Source of the DNA: Cordylochernes scorpioides
Lineage: Eukaryota; Arthropoda; Arachnida; Pseudoscorpiones; Chernetidae
DNA length: 64,000 nucleotides
Assembly (NCBI GenBank): GCA_030710605.1
Contig: CP092874.1
Span: 73,659,044-73,723,043 of the forward strand
Direction of reading: 5' to 3'
Positions 20,756 to 30,960 of this stretch are shown here, piece by piece (positions within the stretch are counted from its first letter, which is position 1; each line of letters starts with the position of its first letter). Made by a program: the position numbers and the translations under genes. The notes under the pieces were generated by a model that did no database searches, was not told the DNA's origin, and was given only the letters and a program-made list of their open reading frames with translations.

Positions 20756-21799
20756 CTTTATTATACATGTTAGTATTCTTTACAATTGAAATTCATGGAA
20801 CACGCAGTGAATGTGTAAAACCGGTATTTACTCAGTAGACGTAAGCTCAGCCATGTAATCGATATCAAAAACAAACTAACCAGGAAGACCCTTACTAGAT
20901 TTCATCATAACATTCCCATAAATCTTAGCACCGAGCTGGCAGAAATGATTCTTATGGGCCATTAAGGATCTCCTAAAGGTAATTATCTGCTTATGGCCAG
21001 CCTCTGGAAGCTTCCTCATTCAAGATGTCTGGAATGACGCCCATCTGGATGTCTTTGGGTTATCTAAATTCTAGGTTTCTTCAATCATAACAACAGTTTA
21101 AACAAGTGTTCCTAGGAGGACATAGCGCTCTAAGTCGAAATAAAAAATAAAGAAAAACAGTTTAAAGCCGAGTATTAAAATATATATTGGGATACGTTCG
21201 TGTGGTTTTGTTAAAGATGGCGCTACTAGTTTATTATTCCATTGTTTCATCTGGAAAGACTATTATTTTGAAACGTCATTATAAGGGTTCCTTTTTCAGT
21301 AACCGTCATTTCTCTGAAGTGTAAACAACCTAGTTTCTGTTTGCTCCTAAAATGTCAACTTTTGTACCAAATAATGTGTTTTTGTGGGGAGTTTTACTAC
21401 ATTACTTCAATATGAAGAAAAAAGCTGCTGAGAGTCATCGTAGTTTATGGTGACCATGCTCTAGCTGAACGAAAAATTAATAAAATCATATGATAAAATC
21501 AAGTCAATGATAATTTTAATAAATCGAAAACCAAATTGTTTATCCTTTAGTGGTAGCACTAGTAGGTTTAATAAATAATTTGATCCATTGTTATTTTTAC
21601 GATGGGTTTGAAAATAGAATTATTTAACTGAATATAGGCGTCTTAACAAAACGTGGCTGAACTACACCTGGATAATACCTGTACAAAGCTGGGTTCATTC
21701 GACTAGTGATCAACAATACAAGCTTGAATATATTTTTGCAAAATAATGCCAAATAAATTTATACAGAAATAAATAATAAAATAATTTTCAGTTTACAAC

Positions 21800-21866
21800 A
21801 GAAAAAGCGATTCCGTGATTCGAACCCACGTCTGTTTATTTTTTACCACTGAACTAAGAAAATATA
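21800..21866 (-). pseudogene. tRNA-like sequence beside direct repeats
   Basis: The - strand has box A-like CTTAGTTCAGTGGTAAAAAA and a good box B GTGGGTTCGAATCAC, followed by GGAATCGC. The region between them is too short and A-rich for an anticodon arm. It lies 25 bp from the direct repeat that starts at 21890, so it may be part of the same retroposon. Confidence 0.5.
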
Positions 21867-21889
21867 TTCGAATTTACGTTGATTATATT

Positions 21890-22575
21890 GCCACGTGGAA
21901 AATTAGGAAAGACAAACTTCAGGATGACACAGAAAATTATTTAAGACATGAACAAAACTATGATGGTAAACAATATATAAGCAAATGAGGGAAGTTTACA
22001 GAGTAGTAAAATATAAACATTAAAAATGATACTTTGTTAATAAATTAATAAATACTTTGCTACATAGTTCCATCCCTATGGGAACTGTGACCCACAGCTA
22101 ACAATTATTGTAGTCACTGACATGGATCTGACGTGCTTCTACCAAGGATTCCATCGAAGTCTTGGAACTTTGTCCCTAGTACCTTTGCGTCTTTTTTCTT
22201 GCGGCGTGAAGAGCGGCTTTGTCGTCGTATCGTCTATAGGGACATCGTCATCTTCGATGGAAGTCTTGGCTTCGACACGTCGGTGGAATCCTGGAGCCAG
22301 ACTCCGAAAATGTAGATCGCAGCACCCATGGCGTTTAGGTGTTCTCGGCGATCTTCAGTTTGTCTTCCCTAATTTTCGCAGCATCTCCAAAATTCCCACG
22401 TGGAAAATTAGGAAAGACAAACTTCAGGGTGACACAGCAATTTATTTATGGCAAGCACCAACTATGAATGATAAACCAAAGATAAGCAAATATGGGAAGT
22501 TTACAGAGTAGCAAAATATAAACATAAAAAAAATGATACTCTGTTAATAAAATAATAAATACTTTGCTACAATAT
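21890..22575. mobile_element. Short element with about 175-bp direct repeats
   Basis: Direct repeats at 21890-22066 and 22397-22575 both start CCACGTGGAAAATTAGGAAA and end ATACTTTGCTACA, about 88 per cent alike by eye. Between them, 22067-22396 is relatively GC-rich (TTTGCGTCTTTTTTCTTGCG, GGACATCGTCATCTTCGATG). It ends with GTTTGTCTTCCCTAATTTTCG, an inverse of the repeat start. The structure resembles a terminal-repeat retrotransposon in miniature, but I found no clear primer-binding site. A relic of the repeat end lies at 58090-58115. Confidence 0.55.
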
Positions 22576-23440
22576 GGTCATCAAATTCCCAATCAACGGA
22601 CATATGCTGCGATCGATATACGGCGGTTCTAGAATAAACATTATCAATTGAATACAAGCCTATGTTATTATTAGCACACACATACAGCTTTTTAAAGACC
22701 ACCGGTCTTATGCAGATTCACCACAGGAAGGAAGCATAGATGGAGCTCCTATACTTCAGGCTAACCTATGCACGGGGGATTCTGTGGCCACTGTGCATAG
22801 GTTAGCGTATTACTGAAAAGGCGAGTGTGTAATCAGACGCGTTTTAGTCTTCGCTTTTCTCATATATTATTAATAACAGATATTAAGCTATTAAGCATGA
22901 GTTTTTTTTTTCTTTAAAAAAACTAAACTTCCTACTATCCTTTGTGTAATTATTATAAATATTGGGAGGGCCTGGCTTGGAATCTTGTAAATGTGAAAAA
23001 AAAAACGAATTTGTTTCTACATATGTAGACATGTGATTCATTTGAAATAAATGTATTCGCTAACTCTCCACAATAATTATCACGGATAACCGATACGACG
23101 TTTACTTTGGATATAGTTATAAAAGTACATCTGAAGGTTGCTACATATACCTGGGGAAATTAACGCCAGAAATTTCAGCAGCAGCTGCTTCGGTTGTCTT
23201 CTATTTCCAGGCGCCATGAGGGGGTCATCCTGCCACGGCAGGTCAACTGGACTATGATGGATGAGGAACGGGTTCACACTCTGCAATCTCACCGCCTGCA
23301 AATTGAATCATTCCACCTCAGGATGATCTGTGTGTGATCTTCTTTCCTGTTCCTTGATCCCTTCTGTCCTGCCGCATCTCTTTATAGAGAGATTTTAGTA
23401 TTTTTTTTATCAAGGTCTTGCTTTCTACTCGGTAAAGAGA
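22576..23440. other. Unassigned sequence
   Basis: No gene recognised. The interval 23090-23300 is less AT-rich and has an open - strand frame (FLALISPGIC, LPWQDDPLMAPGNRRQ) with no motif I can place. An inverted pair GCTAACCTATGCAC / GTGCATAGGTTAGC sits at 22760-22808. Confidence 0.35.
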
Positions 23441-23446
23441 AATATA

Positions 23447-23621
23447 CAGTTAAACCTGTCTATAGCGGCCCTCTTGGGACTCATTAAAATGGGTGCTATA
23501 GAGAGGGGGTGCTATAAACAGATGACTTTTAATGTAAATCGCATCGTACTACGTATTTAAAATCGGGCGCTATAGAGAGGGAGGCGCTATTTAGAGGGGG
23601 CGCTATAGACAGGTTTAACTG
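23447..23621. mobile_element. CAGTTAAACCTGTC MITE, complete copy, reversed body
   Basis: Same inverted termini and TA flanks as 11462-11640. The inner sequence runs in the opposite direction (GCCCTCTTGGGACTC first). Confidence 0.9.
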
Positions 23622-23866
23622 TATTTAAAAAAAAAAAAAGTTCATAAATAGCTAACTCTCACAAAGTTCCAGAAGTCTCCACAAAGACTTCCACATACAC
23701 TCTCCAAAATGATTCTCGTATTTGTGATTAATCCTGACGTTGTATTGGAATATTTTGTTCTTTATGGGGATCTTTTTAAAATAACATCAGTAACAGGTTT
23801 CATTGTAGCTGAGCATTTCTATAGACGTCTACGAGGAAGAAGGAAGGATTACTGTACCCTCAACTA

Positions 23867-24292
23867 TTCTATATACAGTTACGAGCGTCATTCTTCATCA
23901 GTCATCTCTGTCACCGTTTGCTTTTTTTTTGAATGGCGCCCTCCTATTGGTCGGCTACGATCACGCCACCTTTGCCCCCCCCCCCCCCCCATCTTGCCCC
24001 CCCCCCCCCCCCCACTCGCTTTTTCGTTTTTGTAACCATTGTGTTGGAGCGGGTCGCTCCTTAAATAAATGAATATATTAGTTAATAACCAAATGGAATC
24101 CTCTCTTTCCTTTTCCCAGTAAGAGACGCCTACGGAAGTCAACAGTACATAGACAGATAAAGCACATAGGCTATAGTTATTAACTAACATATGCATTTAT
24201 ATAAGGCGCCAATTTATAATTGTAACAAATAGTATTTGAATCAAAACATTCAATCGGGTAAAACACGGGCGTTGCCCGGGTCATTCGGCTAG
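23867..24292 (+). mobile_element. Non-autonomous Helitron, copy H2
   Basis: Starts TTCTATATACAGTTACGAGC and ends ACACGGGCGTTGCCCGGGT, CATTCGG and CTAG. It contains CTGTCACCGTTTGC and two poly(C) runs (23974-23990 and 23998-24014). Flanks are A and T. Shares ends and body with the copies at 47632, 49173 and 50731. Noncoding; open frames across the poly(C) runs are artefacts of low complexity. Confidence 0.88.
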
Positions 24293-24430
24293 TGTTTTCT
24301 ATCAGGCGTGATGCACAGTACCTATTTATTTGTCAGTATTCAGGAAAGCCGCGATACTTCCGTATTCGGATGTGGTTTTATGACTTTAGGTGTGGGGTTG
24401 TTATTTGCATGTTTCTTAATCTCCATACCT

Positions 24431-24855
24431 TTATTTTAAAATACAATATAACGCGGCTTCTGATTGTAAAACGAAAATTGCAATTATACCGCGAATGTTT
24501 CTTTCAAACGAAAAATCGAAATTTATTTTAAAGAGAAATAGCGATTATTTCTAACTTTAAGGATGAAGTATGATAGGATGAATTGTGAAGAGTAATGATA
24601 AACGGGAAAATAAAAGTGTCCAGGGATGGGAATCGAACCTTCAGTGTTCCGCTTATCGGGCAGATGCCATGTCCACTAGGCTACCCTGGACATATTTTTC
24701 CGTTCGTAAATATTATATAAAGTAAATTTAAAATACAATATAACGCGGCTTCTGATTGTAAAACGAAAATTGCAATTATACCGCGAATGTTTCTTTCAAA
24801 CGAAAAATCCAAATTTATTTTAAAGAGAAATAGCGATTATTTCTAACTTCTAGGT
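24431..24855. mobile_element. tRNA-like unit between two 120-bp direct repeats
   Basis: AAAATACAATATAACGCGGC...GCGATTATTTCTAACTT occurs at 24437-24557 and again at 24728-24850, almost identical. Between them lies the tRNA-Ile-like sequence at 24618-24691. The element at 46590-46905 uses the same two parts, but there the second flank is inverted. A retroposon in which a tRNA-like sequence is carried between repeats is the simplest reading. Confidence 0.65.
24618..24691 (-). tRNA. tRNA-Ile(GAT)-like sequence, probably SINE-borne
   Basis: 74 nt. The acceptor stem GTCCAGG/CCTGGAC pairs fully. Box A is TAGCCTAGTGGACATGG. The anticodon stem TCTGC/GCGGA encloses the seven-base loop CCGATAA, giving anticodon GAT. 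The T-loop is TTCGATT. Faults: C at position 33 in place of U, and a T-stem that pairs poorly (GAAGG/CCCAT). The partner at 46775-46800 has a well-paired T-stem (GTGGG/CCCGC), so this copy has decayed. More likely a repeat-borne tRNA pseudogene than a working gene. Confidence 0.55.
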
Positions 24856-25298
24856 GGTGTTTCACATTCAAATACCTCTATCAACGTCGATATACATCCA
24901 TCAGATAGTATAGTGCACAAATACCTATCGACATTCTATAGAAAAGCTTAAAATAACGCGCAAACCTGACATTTGTCTCAAATCCAACACGTTAAAGACT
25001 TTATGTGCGAAAAAAGGTCTACATTTGTTATGTGTTTTATTTCTATTCAGTGTCTGTGTTACTATAATGAAGCAAGATATGTGCACGAGTTTTAATTAAT
25101 TACAACCATTCTTTGTAAAACGTTCGGGATTCCTGAAAGTCTAACTGTTATATACGTGTTACAATCATACCAACCGTTCGTTAAGACGCGGAATATATTG
25201 AATATTCACATACCAGAAGTATTTTTAATATCTTGAGATCTCGCTCCGACATAATCTGGTCTTTCGTAAAAGGCCTTTTTTTAATTGTTATTTTATTT
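24856..25298. other. Unassigned AT-rich sequence
   Basis: No gene or repeat recognised. Confidence 0.35.
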
Positions 25299-25590
25299 CA
25301 ATTTAAAGCGCTATGTCCCCCTAGGGACACTTGCGCTGTCATACATGTATGCCTTTACATTTGTCTATACATATATTTACAATAATTTTAGGTCGTGAAT
25401 AGAATATTCATATGATATTAACAATGAGAAAGAGAGAGAAAACGAGAAAAAAGAACTGTGTACAAAATAAAGAAGTGTCTGTCAATATGTACAATAAGCA
25501 TAATATAAATTATCAGTTTCTTAAAAGATATTTGTTGCTATATAATTTAAAATATATCTACAAAAGGTATTGAATTTAATATACATTTCT
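25299..25590. repeat. AAAGCGCTATGTCCC family, copy 2
   Basis: Nearly identical to 4230-4530 from AAAGCGCTATGTCCCC to TTTAATATACATTTCTTT. The homologous continuation TTTCTTTACTGGAAATAAAA appears at 26080, after the palindrome 25590-26070. The palindrome therefore inserted into this repeat. Confidence 0.75.
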
Positions 25591-26072
25591 TTTATAATAT
25601 TATGCACTAGCGCGCCAACTGTTATCAAAATTCAAAATTATTTTAAAGGCGTAAGACTCTTTTTGATATTAAACAATTTCTACTGCCCTTACTGCAATGG
25701 AAGAATTAATGAGAGGGCCTGGCTCATCAGTAATGAACCCTCTCAGCGGTTTCGCCAATTTAATCTACCATACCGCTGTTATATTGCATTTTTGGAACTT
25801 CCTTTTATATAAAATTTATAGTGATACTGTTGATAGTGACTTATGTCCATAGTTCTTCTAAAATACCCATTCAAAGAGTCTATCAACAGTATCACTATAA
25901 AAGGAAGTTCCAAAAATGCAATATAACAGCGGTATGGTAAACTGGCGAAACCGCTGAGAGGGTTCACCACTGATGAGCCAGACCCTCTCATTAATTCTTC
26001 CATTGCAGTAAGGGCAGTAGAAATTGTTTAATATCAAAGAGTCTTACGCCTTTAAAATAGTTTTGAATTTTG
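25590..26072. mobile_element. Palindromic element with about 200-bp arms
   Basis: Left arm from CAATTTCTACTGCCCTTACTGC through GAGAGGGCCTGGCTCATCAG to CTTCCTTTTATA; right arm is its inverse. A unique centre (25830-25870) separates them. It is inserted in the repeat 25299-25590/26073, as shown by the matching flanks ATACATTTCTT and GATACATTTCTTTACTGG. Single-arm relatives occur at seven other sites. Each arm contains CTGATGAG and CTGGCGAAA boxes in permuted order (see findings). No coding capacity. Confidence 0.8.
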
Positions 26073-26090
26073 ATACATTTCTTTACTGGA

Positions 26091-26586
26091 AATAAAATTA
26101 TTTTCGATTCTGTAGTCTTGAAAAACAGGACAATCTAGTAAAAGATGTATTGAGGTTTTTTATCGTGTCCACAAAAACAACTCGAGTCTTCCACCGATTT
26201 AATTTTTTTAAAGCTTCTGAAATTTCCATGATTAGAAATGAATGGAGAATTATGAAAGTTTGGTCGGAAAAAAGCCACGATGGACTGTTTACATCATTAT
26301 CGCGGGGTCGAAGGAACAGCATCATCTCCAACTGTTTGCTTTCTAGTGTTGATTATAAAACTCTGGTGTTCTATTTCATCCAGATCAAGTCTAGAGGAAG
26401 TATTTTATTGAAGCAGCAATACCGAGAAAAAACTTGTAACAGTGTTTAATTGTGAAGTTCATTGTAGCTTCAGGAAGCGTGTGTAGTTTGTGTACTTCAT
26501 TAGCTAATATGTTTAATTATTAGGACATGTATCATGTATTGTTCACTACGAAGTGAAGCTACCTAACTTATGCTTGGCGTGTGTAG
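26091..26586. other. Intron sequence before Duox exon, no other gene seen
   Basis: 26098-26450 has open frames of 80-100 codons on both strands without a motif I recognise. The polypyrimidine/acceptor side of the next exon (TGTGTAG) ends at 26586. Confidence 0.35.
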
Positions 26587-26752
26587 TTCTCGGTGATCCA
26601 GAACCAACCAGAATCCTGCACTTCTGGCTTTTGGGATCTTGTTCTTCCGCTGGCATAACACCCTAGCTGCCAGATTCCAAGCCCAGCATCCCGACTGGTC
26701 TGACGAAGAGATATTCCAGCAAGCACGTCGCTGGGTTATCGCCTCTCTACAA
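26587..26752 (+). CDS. Duox: Duox exon 2 of those seen (proximal haem-ligand region), with a 1-bp deletion
   Basis: After the acceptor TGTGTAG the exon supplies TT to complete the codon begun by C at 10677. It reads LLGDP, then RTNQNPALLAFGILFFRWHN, then PDWSDEEIFQQARR and VIASLQ, with donor GTAAGT at 26753. RWHN aligns with the REHN motif that supplies the proximal haem ligand in animal peroxidases. GGTGATCC and AGAACCAAC are one base too close: GAT-CCN-AGA is expected, so the frame shifts at 26599/26600. With one base restored the exon begins and ends in the correct phases (1 in, 0 out), which points to a consensus error or a recent mutation. The next coding residues, NIILYEYLP, are on the other strand at 48957, beyond the gap. 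Confidence 0.92.
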
Positions 26753-26879
26753 GTAAGTCCTGCCACGGTACCTATCCTGGCTGCTAGGACGGTCACAATC
26801 ACATTCTTCGGTCAACACCATTCTTAGATGTTATGTTCATAGATAACCTAATCGACTAAATTTAACTCTTCGAATAAAA

Positions 26880-27120
26880 ATATCAAAATGACGATTGAAG
26901 AGGATTGTCTTATAAGAATTTATTCGCAAGCTTTTGGACGTGCTTCTACAGCCTTTACAATGACAAAAAGAAAGAAATATGAGATGAGTATTAATAGAAC
27001 AATATATTTTTGCATATGAGAAATATATAGTATTTATAAATATAAATGAAAACGTAAATTTCGTATATACAGAATAAAGTTCTTATAAGACACTTATCTT
27101 CAATCGTCATTATATTTTGC
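26880..27120. repeat. Spaced inverted repeat with class-B hammerhead-like relic
   Basis: AAATGACGATTGAAGAGGATTG...CTTATAAGAA at the left mirrors TTCTTATAAGACACTTATCTTCAATCGTCATT at the right. On the - strand near 26930-26958 the order CTGTAGA, AGCACGTCC and AAAAGCTT resembles the class-B centres at 48662 and 61330. Confidence 0.6.
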
Positions 27121-27352
27121 TATAGATAACCTAAATAACCGTAATATGTCTTCCTTAGTAAGATACAAACGATATAAGAAAATTATTCTAATACAATAGT
27201 AGAGCTGTCTGAAGACTAAGGTTCGTCGTTGATGAGCCTAATCCTCTCATTTAATGTTTCTATCATCTCATTACTGTTTTAATAAGTGGGTTTCGATGTA
27301 ATTTTAGTATTCAAATTAAAGATACTTCGGCCAGTAAATTTTTTTTTATTGT

Positions 27353-27390
27353 CTCGACGTTTCGACAAAATTCTTTTGTTCTCGTCAGGA
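27353..27390 (-). ncRNA. Hammerhead-like core, GAAACGUC type
   Basis: The - strand has CTGACGA (27388-27382), a stem of the form GACAAAA/TTTTGTC around GAA, and GAAACGTCG. Both catalytic boxes are present. Stem III would have no loop (ACGU), so the molecule could only fold as a dimer or not at all. It lies in a repeat whose flanks (AAATTAAAGATACTTCGGCC and CCAGCCAGACAGCCTCTATC) are also the building blocks of the 65-bp satellite at 34503. Confidence 0.5.
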
Positions 27391-27440
27391 GCGAACAAAA
27401 ATGAATTCCCAGCCAGACAGCCTCTATCTTTACGATGTAA

Positions 27441-28470
27441 TTTTAATTCAAAAAATAAATATTGATTTCAAAAAATGTAAATATCATTTTATAGATTGAA
27501 ATTTTAAATTTTAATTTGTTGCCTATAGTTCTTCTTTAAGAAATTTACTGTCTTTACAGGATTGTACATAGTTTAACCATCAAAAAGGAATGTTCTGAAA
27601 AAAATGTTGGTCTAAACAAAGATATAATTAGCGATATAATATAAATTAATGCTAATAAAAAATAGAGTTTGATTGCTCTGGGTTAAAAATAATAAATCAA
27701 GGTCCTTCAAAAGGTCAACTTTAGGGCGATCCGCCCAATACCACTTGAGACAAGGTTTAAAAATACTTGGAAATCGAGATCCACAATGTCCCAAAGAAGT
27801 ATTGTAAATAGAATTGTAATTTCCAATGCATCAATCAATAATATGTATAATCAATTAAAATCCTCACTGAAAAAAATAAATCATAAGTTCTCTTTATAAT
27901 CCCAGCAAACAACATATTGGCAAACAAAACTTATATAAACAGAAAACTGTATTCTATACACTACAAGCACTATGCATGAATTTATAGTTACACTCCGGAT
28001 AAGGCTTAGCTTTACATTAGAGAATGCAATCAGTAAAAGACAATTTACTAGAGTGACATTATGCTAAACAAGCATTAAAACTGGATCAGGAATGCTGAGA
28101 AGGATTTCCATAGTTTTATTATTTTATTACTGTTATATATTATCATAGATAGGTAATAGGACAAAAATAGGTAGTATATATATTTTTCGAATTTTAAATT
28201 ATCTTAAATAGATTTTAAATCCAAATTTTTAAAGCTTAATCTCACATCTGTTTCTACACAAGGTTATTAATTTGATATCTTCTTGGATAAACCCTCGAAA
28301 CATATATATAAATATCGTCAATTCACTACCTCAAACAACAAAACTGGGATTTTTCTCATAGATTATTATTAAATCACCGCTGTTTAAAATTTAAATGTGA
28401 GACAGCTATCTCTACACTCTACTACACTACATGGTCTGCCAGGAATGTTGCTCTGTATCCCCACCCTCTT
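27441..28470. other. Unassigned AT-rich sequence up to the gap
   Basis: No exon, RNA or repeat recognised. The last bases before the gap are less AT-rich (CTACATGGTCTGCCAGGAATG) with no assignable coding sense. Confidence 0.4.
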
Positions 28471-28570
28471 NNNNNNNNNNNNNNNNNNNNNNNNNNNNNN
28501 NNNNNNNNNNNNNNNNNNNNNNNNNNNNNNNNNNNNNNNNNNNNNNNNNNNNNNNNNNNNNNNNNNNNNN
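28471..28570. other. Assembly gap of exactly 100 N
   Basis: A run of 100 N, the usual placeholder for a gap of unknown size. The Duox gene changes strand across it, so the join is suspect. Confidence 0.99.
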
Positions 28571-28732
28571 AAATGTCCAGTGTCAATTTTAAACTAAGTC
28601 TAGATATAAAATTAGATAGAAAAATAGTACAAGCTATGATACATAAGCATAGGGGAATGATTTAAATATACGATTCTTAACCGTTAACATCGGTCCTCTG
28701 AAAGTTTTGACCTATCCTGGGTGATGTATCTA

Positions 28733-28909
28733 CAGTTAAACTCCTCTATAGCGCCCCCTCTTGGGATTCACCAAAATAGGGTGTTATAGAGAGGGGGTGC
28801 TATAGACAGGTCACTTTTAATGTAAATTGCATCGTATTACAAATTTAAAATCGGGCGTTATAGAGAGAAAGGCGCTATTTAGAGGGAGCGCTATAGACAG
28901 GTTTAACTG
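28733..28909. mobile_element. CAGTTAAACCTGTC MITE, complete copy next to the gap
   Basis: Termini CAGTTAAACTCCTCTATAG and CTATAGACAGGTTTAACTG with TA flanks (28731-28732 and 28910-28911). Orientation of the body as in 23447. Confidence 0.88.
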
Positions 28910-29119
28910 TATTTACAATATCTTATGAAAAATAATAAAATTTTAAAGATATTTTTACGTTATTGTCAAATTTTTGGATTTGAATTTTAAACTTATTTTT
29001 GAACTTACTTAGTAGTTCTTTAGTACCTAAAAAACCTTTTGTTAAAAAAACGGTACGCGAATTTTTTTCACAAATGTAATCGGCTCGAGTACCAAAAAAA
29101 AAAACGCCTTGTCAAATGC

Positions 29120-29265
29120 TTTATTTTTATTTGTTTCTCCTGACGAAGACAAAAGATATTTGTCAAAACGTTTAGAAAATAGAAAAACTCGAACTGGCCG
29201 AAGTGTCTATTTTTCACAGAAATATCAATGCCGGCTAGACAACCTCTATCTTCAGGACCAAAAGA
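29120..29265. repeat. Repeat with hammerhead-like core and one 65-bp satellite monomer
   Basis: 29145-29177 (+) has CTGACGA, a stem AGACAAAA/TTTGTC and AAAACGTT, a GAAA box mutated to AAAA. Directly after it, 29190-29263 reads GAACTGGCCGAAGTGTCTAT, CACAGAAATATCAATGCCGG and CCTCTATCTTCAGG. This is a single inverse unit of the 65-bp satellite at 34503-35328. Confidence 0.65.
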
Positions 29266-29395
29266 AAAGTTAAGCTAGTTTATATGGTTTTAGAATTTTA
29301 CATATACTATCGACATGATTTTTTTCTGCTAATAGTTCTCTTTTAGATCTCGATTCTGATATAAGTGGATGTTAGAGTGTTAGTTAGAAACTTAC

Positions 29396-29652
29396 AGAGG
29401 GGCACGAATAGTAATCCAATGCAAGCAAAGGTGAAGGCCACTTCGTTGCCTTGGAAGTAGTGGAACCCTCCTAGGATCATGCAGGGCTCCAGGTCGGCAC
29501 CACGTAGCTGGAAGGGCTGAGGACAGGGGTCTCCCTCCTGCCACGCGAACACTTGCTTCTGCACGGCATCTGCAGGCACGTCCGTGCTGTTGACGATCAC
29601 GTCCCATAGCGTGATGTTTCGTATCTCCGCTACCTCTGCCTTCGTAAACAAC
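29396..29652 (-). CDS. Duox: Duox exon: end of peroxidase-like domain into first membrane segment
   Basis: The acceptor is GTGACAG before 29652. The first G completes the glycine codon begun by the exon at 42137. It reads LFTKAEVAEIRNITLWDVIV, NSTDVPADAVQKQVFAWQEG, DPCPQPFQLR, LEPCMILGG and then YFQGNEV, followed by a hydrophobic FTFACIGLLFVPL that begins the first transmembrane helix of the family. The donor CTCT/GTAAGT is at 29395, phase 1 out. GDPCPQP and the LEPC cysteine are typical of the juxtamembrane end of the Duox ectodomain. The following exons (EF-hands, ferric-reductase membrane core, FAD/NADPH binding) should lie at lower coordinates on this strand, but none is seen in 28571-29395, so they are lost at the gap or lie elsewhere. 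The preceding intron is 12.5 kb. Confidence 0.93.
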
Positions 29653-29660
29653 CTGTCACA

Positions 29661-30190
29661 TCACCTCAGAGCTTAGCGCCCAGATAAAGAGATCAATATT
29701 TTGCAATTATTTTTGGCATTCGTGATTCTTCATGTATCTCTGCAGACCTTATTGCAATTTATAGAAATTAGTATATGAGAGAGCTTGACACATAAGTATG
29801 TTGAACCATCTCATATAATAATTTATATCATGTTGTTATTGTTTCTAATCCCCTTGTGTAAAGATTACATGAATTCGATGAGTTCATGATCTCATGGAAT
29901 GGGGTATAGGGGTGCAGCTTTCGTTGATCATGGCACCATGATCCAGGCACACTTTGGTGAAAGTCTGACTTTGCCTGTAATTTGAAGCCGTTCTTAACAT
30001 GGAAGCCTTTGCTGCTGACTCTAACATGAGCACAGACGCAGCTCCTCCGTATTCCTGGAGTGGACTTTCTATCATTGTGCAGTAAAGTCTGGAGATAAAA
30101 TTTGATAACATATCATAAGAGGCATAAATGTCAAAAGTAATTGAAAAATTCAATCGTTGAATTAGATAATGAAAATACATATCAATTGGA
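29661..30190. other. Intron sequence; diverged repeat at 29930-30070
   Basis: 29930-30070 (GGAAGCCTTTGCTGCTGACT, CCGTATTCCTGGAGTGG) faintly resembles the ATGGAGTACAAACGCTGCTC repeat family at 16130. Nothing else recognisable. Confidence 0.3.
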
Positions 30191-30194
30191 TTGA

Positions 30195-30310
30195 ATAAAA
30201 TATTTATGTGCCAATATTTTGGTTGGCTGAACGCCAATCTTTATCAAGGCATTACATTTTTGTATACACAAACTCAGCGCCGCATAGTGTTATAATATCA
30301 CAGTTGAAAT
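30195..30310 (+). repeat. Half-palindrome, CCAATATTTTGGTTGGCTGA family
   Basis: CCAATATTTTGGTTGGCTGAACGCCAATCTTTATCAAGGCATT and CACAAACTCAGCGCCGCATAG. It matches one arm of 11768-12045 and is almost identical to 63375-63470. Confidence 0.75.
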
Positions 30311-30774
30311 AATTTTAAAATACAAAGTAGAGAGGGGGGAAATTTGTGCATAAATAGTATGTGATAGTTGATTTAGGATTCCATCTATCCATTTTTAAAG
30401 GCACAAAAAAGAAATACAAATCTAAGTTTTCTATTGAACTCAATATTCAACAAATAATATCAGAAGAGAAAATTTAGGAGTATTTGAATAAAGAGGAAAT
30501 GAGGTATTTAGAATACAAAATAAAACTAGTAAAATATTTCGTAAATGGGTTGTAATGCGTCTCTATCATGCCATGTTAGTAAACAGAATAACACATAAGT
30601 AACGTCAATTCCACCCCCACTATGCCATATACTCGGCCAGGGCCGAGAGAATGGCTTGTTAACGTACTTATACACAAATATGAGATACCGAGAAGGCAGA
30701 TTAATTAGGTACAATTGATAGAAATAATATTTAGTATGTAAAACTATGAATACCATTTCTAAGATTCCACCCGT
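30311..30774. other. Unassigned intron sequence
   Basis: No gene or repeat recognised. Confidence 0.3.
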
Positions 30775-30960
30775 CAGTGTAGCATATAAAAGCAGAATGA
30801 TCCAATACAGTTTTGAAGCTCTAAAGAAGCGGTCTGGTAGACTAGATTTGGTGAAACCGCTGGGAGGGCTCACCACTGATGAGTCAAGTCCTCCCAATAT
30901 TTTTTTCCATCACAATAATGTCAGCAGAATTTTGATTTATTTGTGAAAAGAAACATTCGC
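30775..30960 (+). repeat. CTGATGAG-palindrome family, single arm
   Basis: AGAATGATCCAATACAGTTT, AAGCGGTCTGGTAGACTAGAT, GGTGAAACCGCTGGGAGGGC and CACCACTGATGAGTCAAG. Same layout as 15590-15740 and better preserved. Confidence 0.7.

Noticed and set aside
22122..22511. Coding gene between the direct repeats at 21890 and 22397
   Set aside because: The frame runs into the right-hand repeat and shows no recognisable domain; it is treated as the interior of a small retroposon.
23888..24196. Glycine/proline-rich proteins across the poly(C) tracts
   Set aside because: The frames are produced by homopolymer runs inside a Helitron and are not kept in the sister copies.
24618..24691. Functional tRNA-Ile gene
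   Set aside because: C33 and a poorly paired T-stem, plus its position inside a repeat with a second decayed copy, indicate a repeat-borne pseudogene.
28397..28597. Open frame crossing the N run
   Set aside because: It exists only because N codons are not read as stops.
10479..29652. Two separate Duox genes or pseudogenes on opposite strands
   Set aside because: The exons do not overlap in the protein and join in phase across the gap, so one gene with a mis-oriented contig is simpler.
29884..30237. Further Duox exon on the - strand
   Set aside because: The translation has no Duox motif and looks like a diverged copy of the dispersed repeat at 16130.
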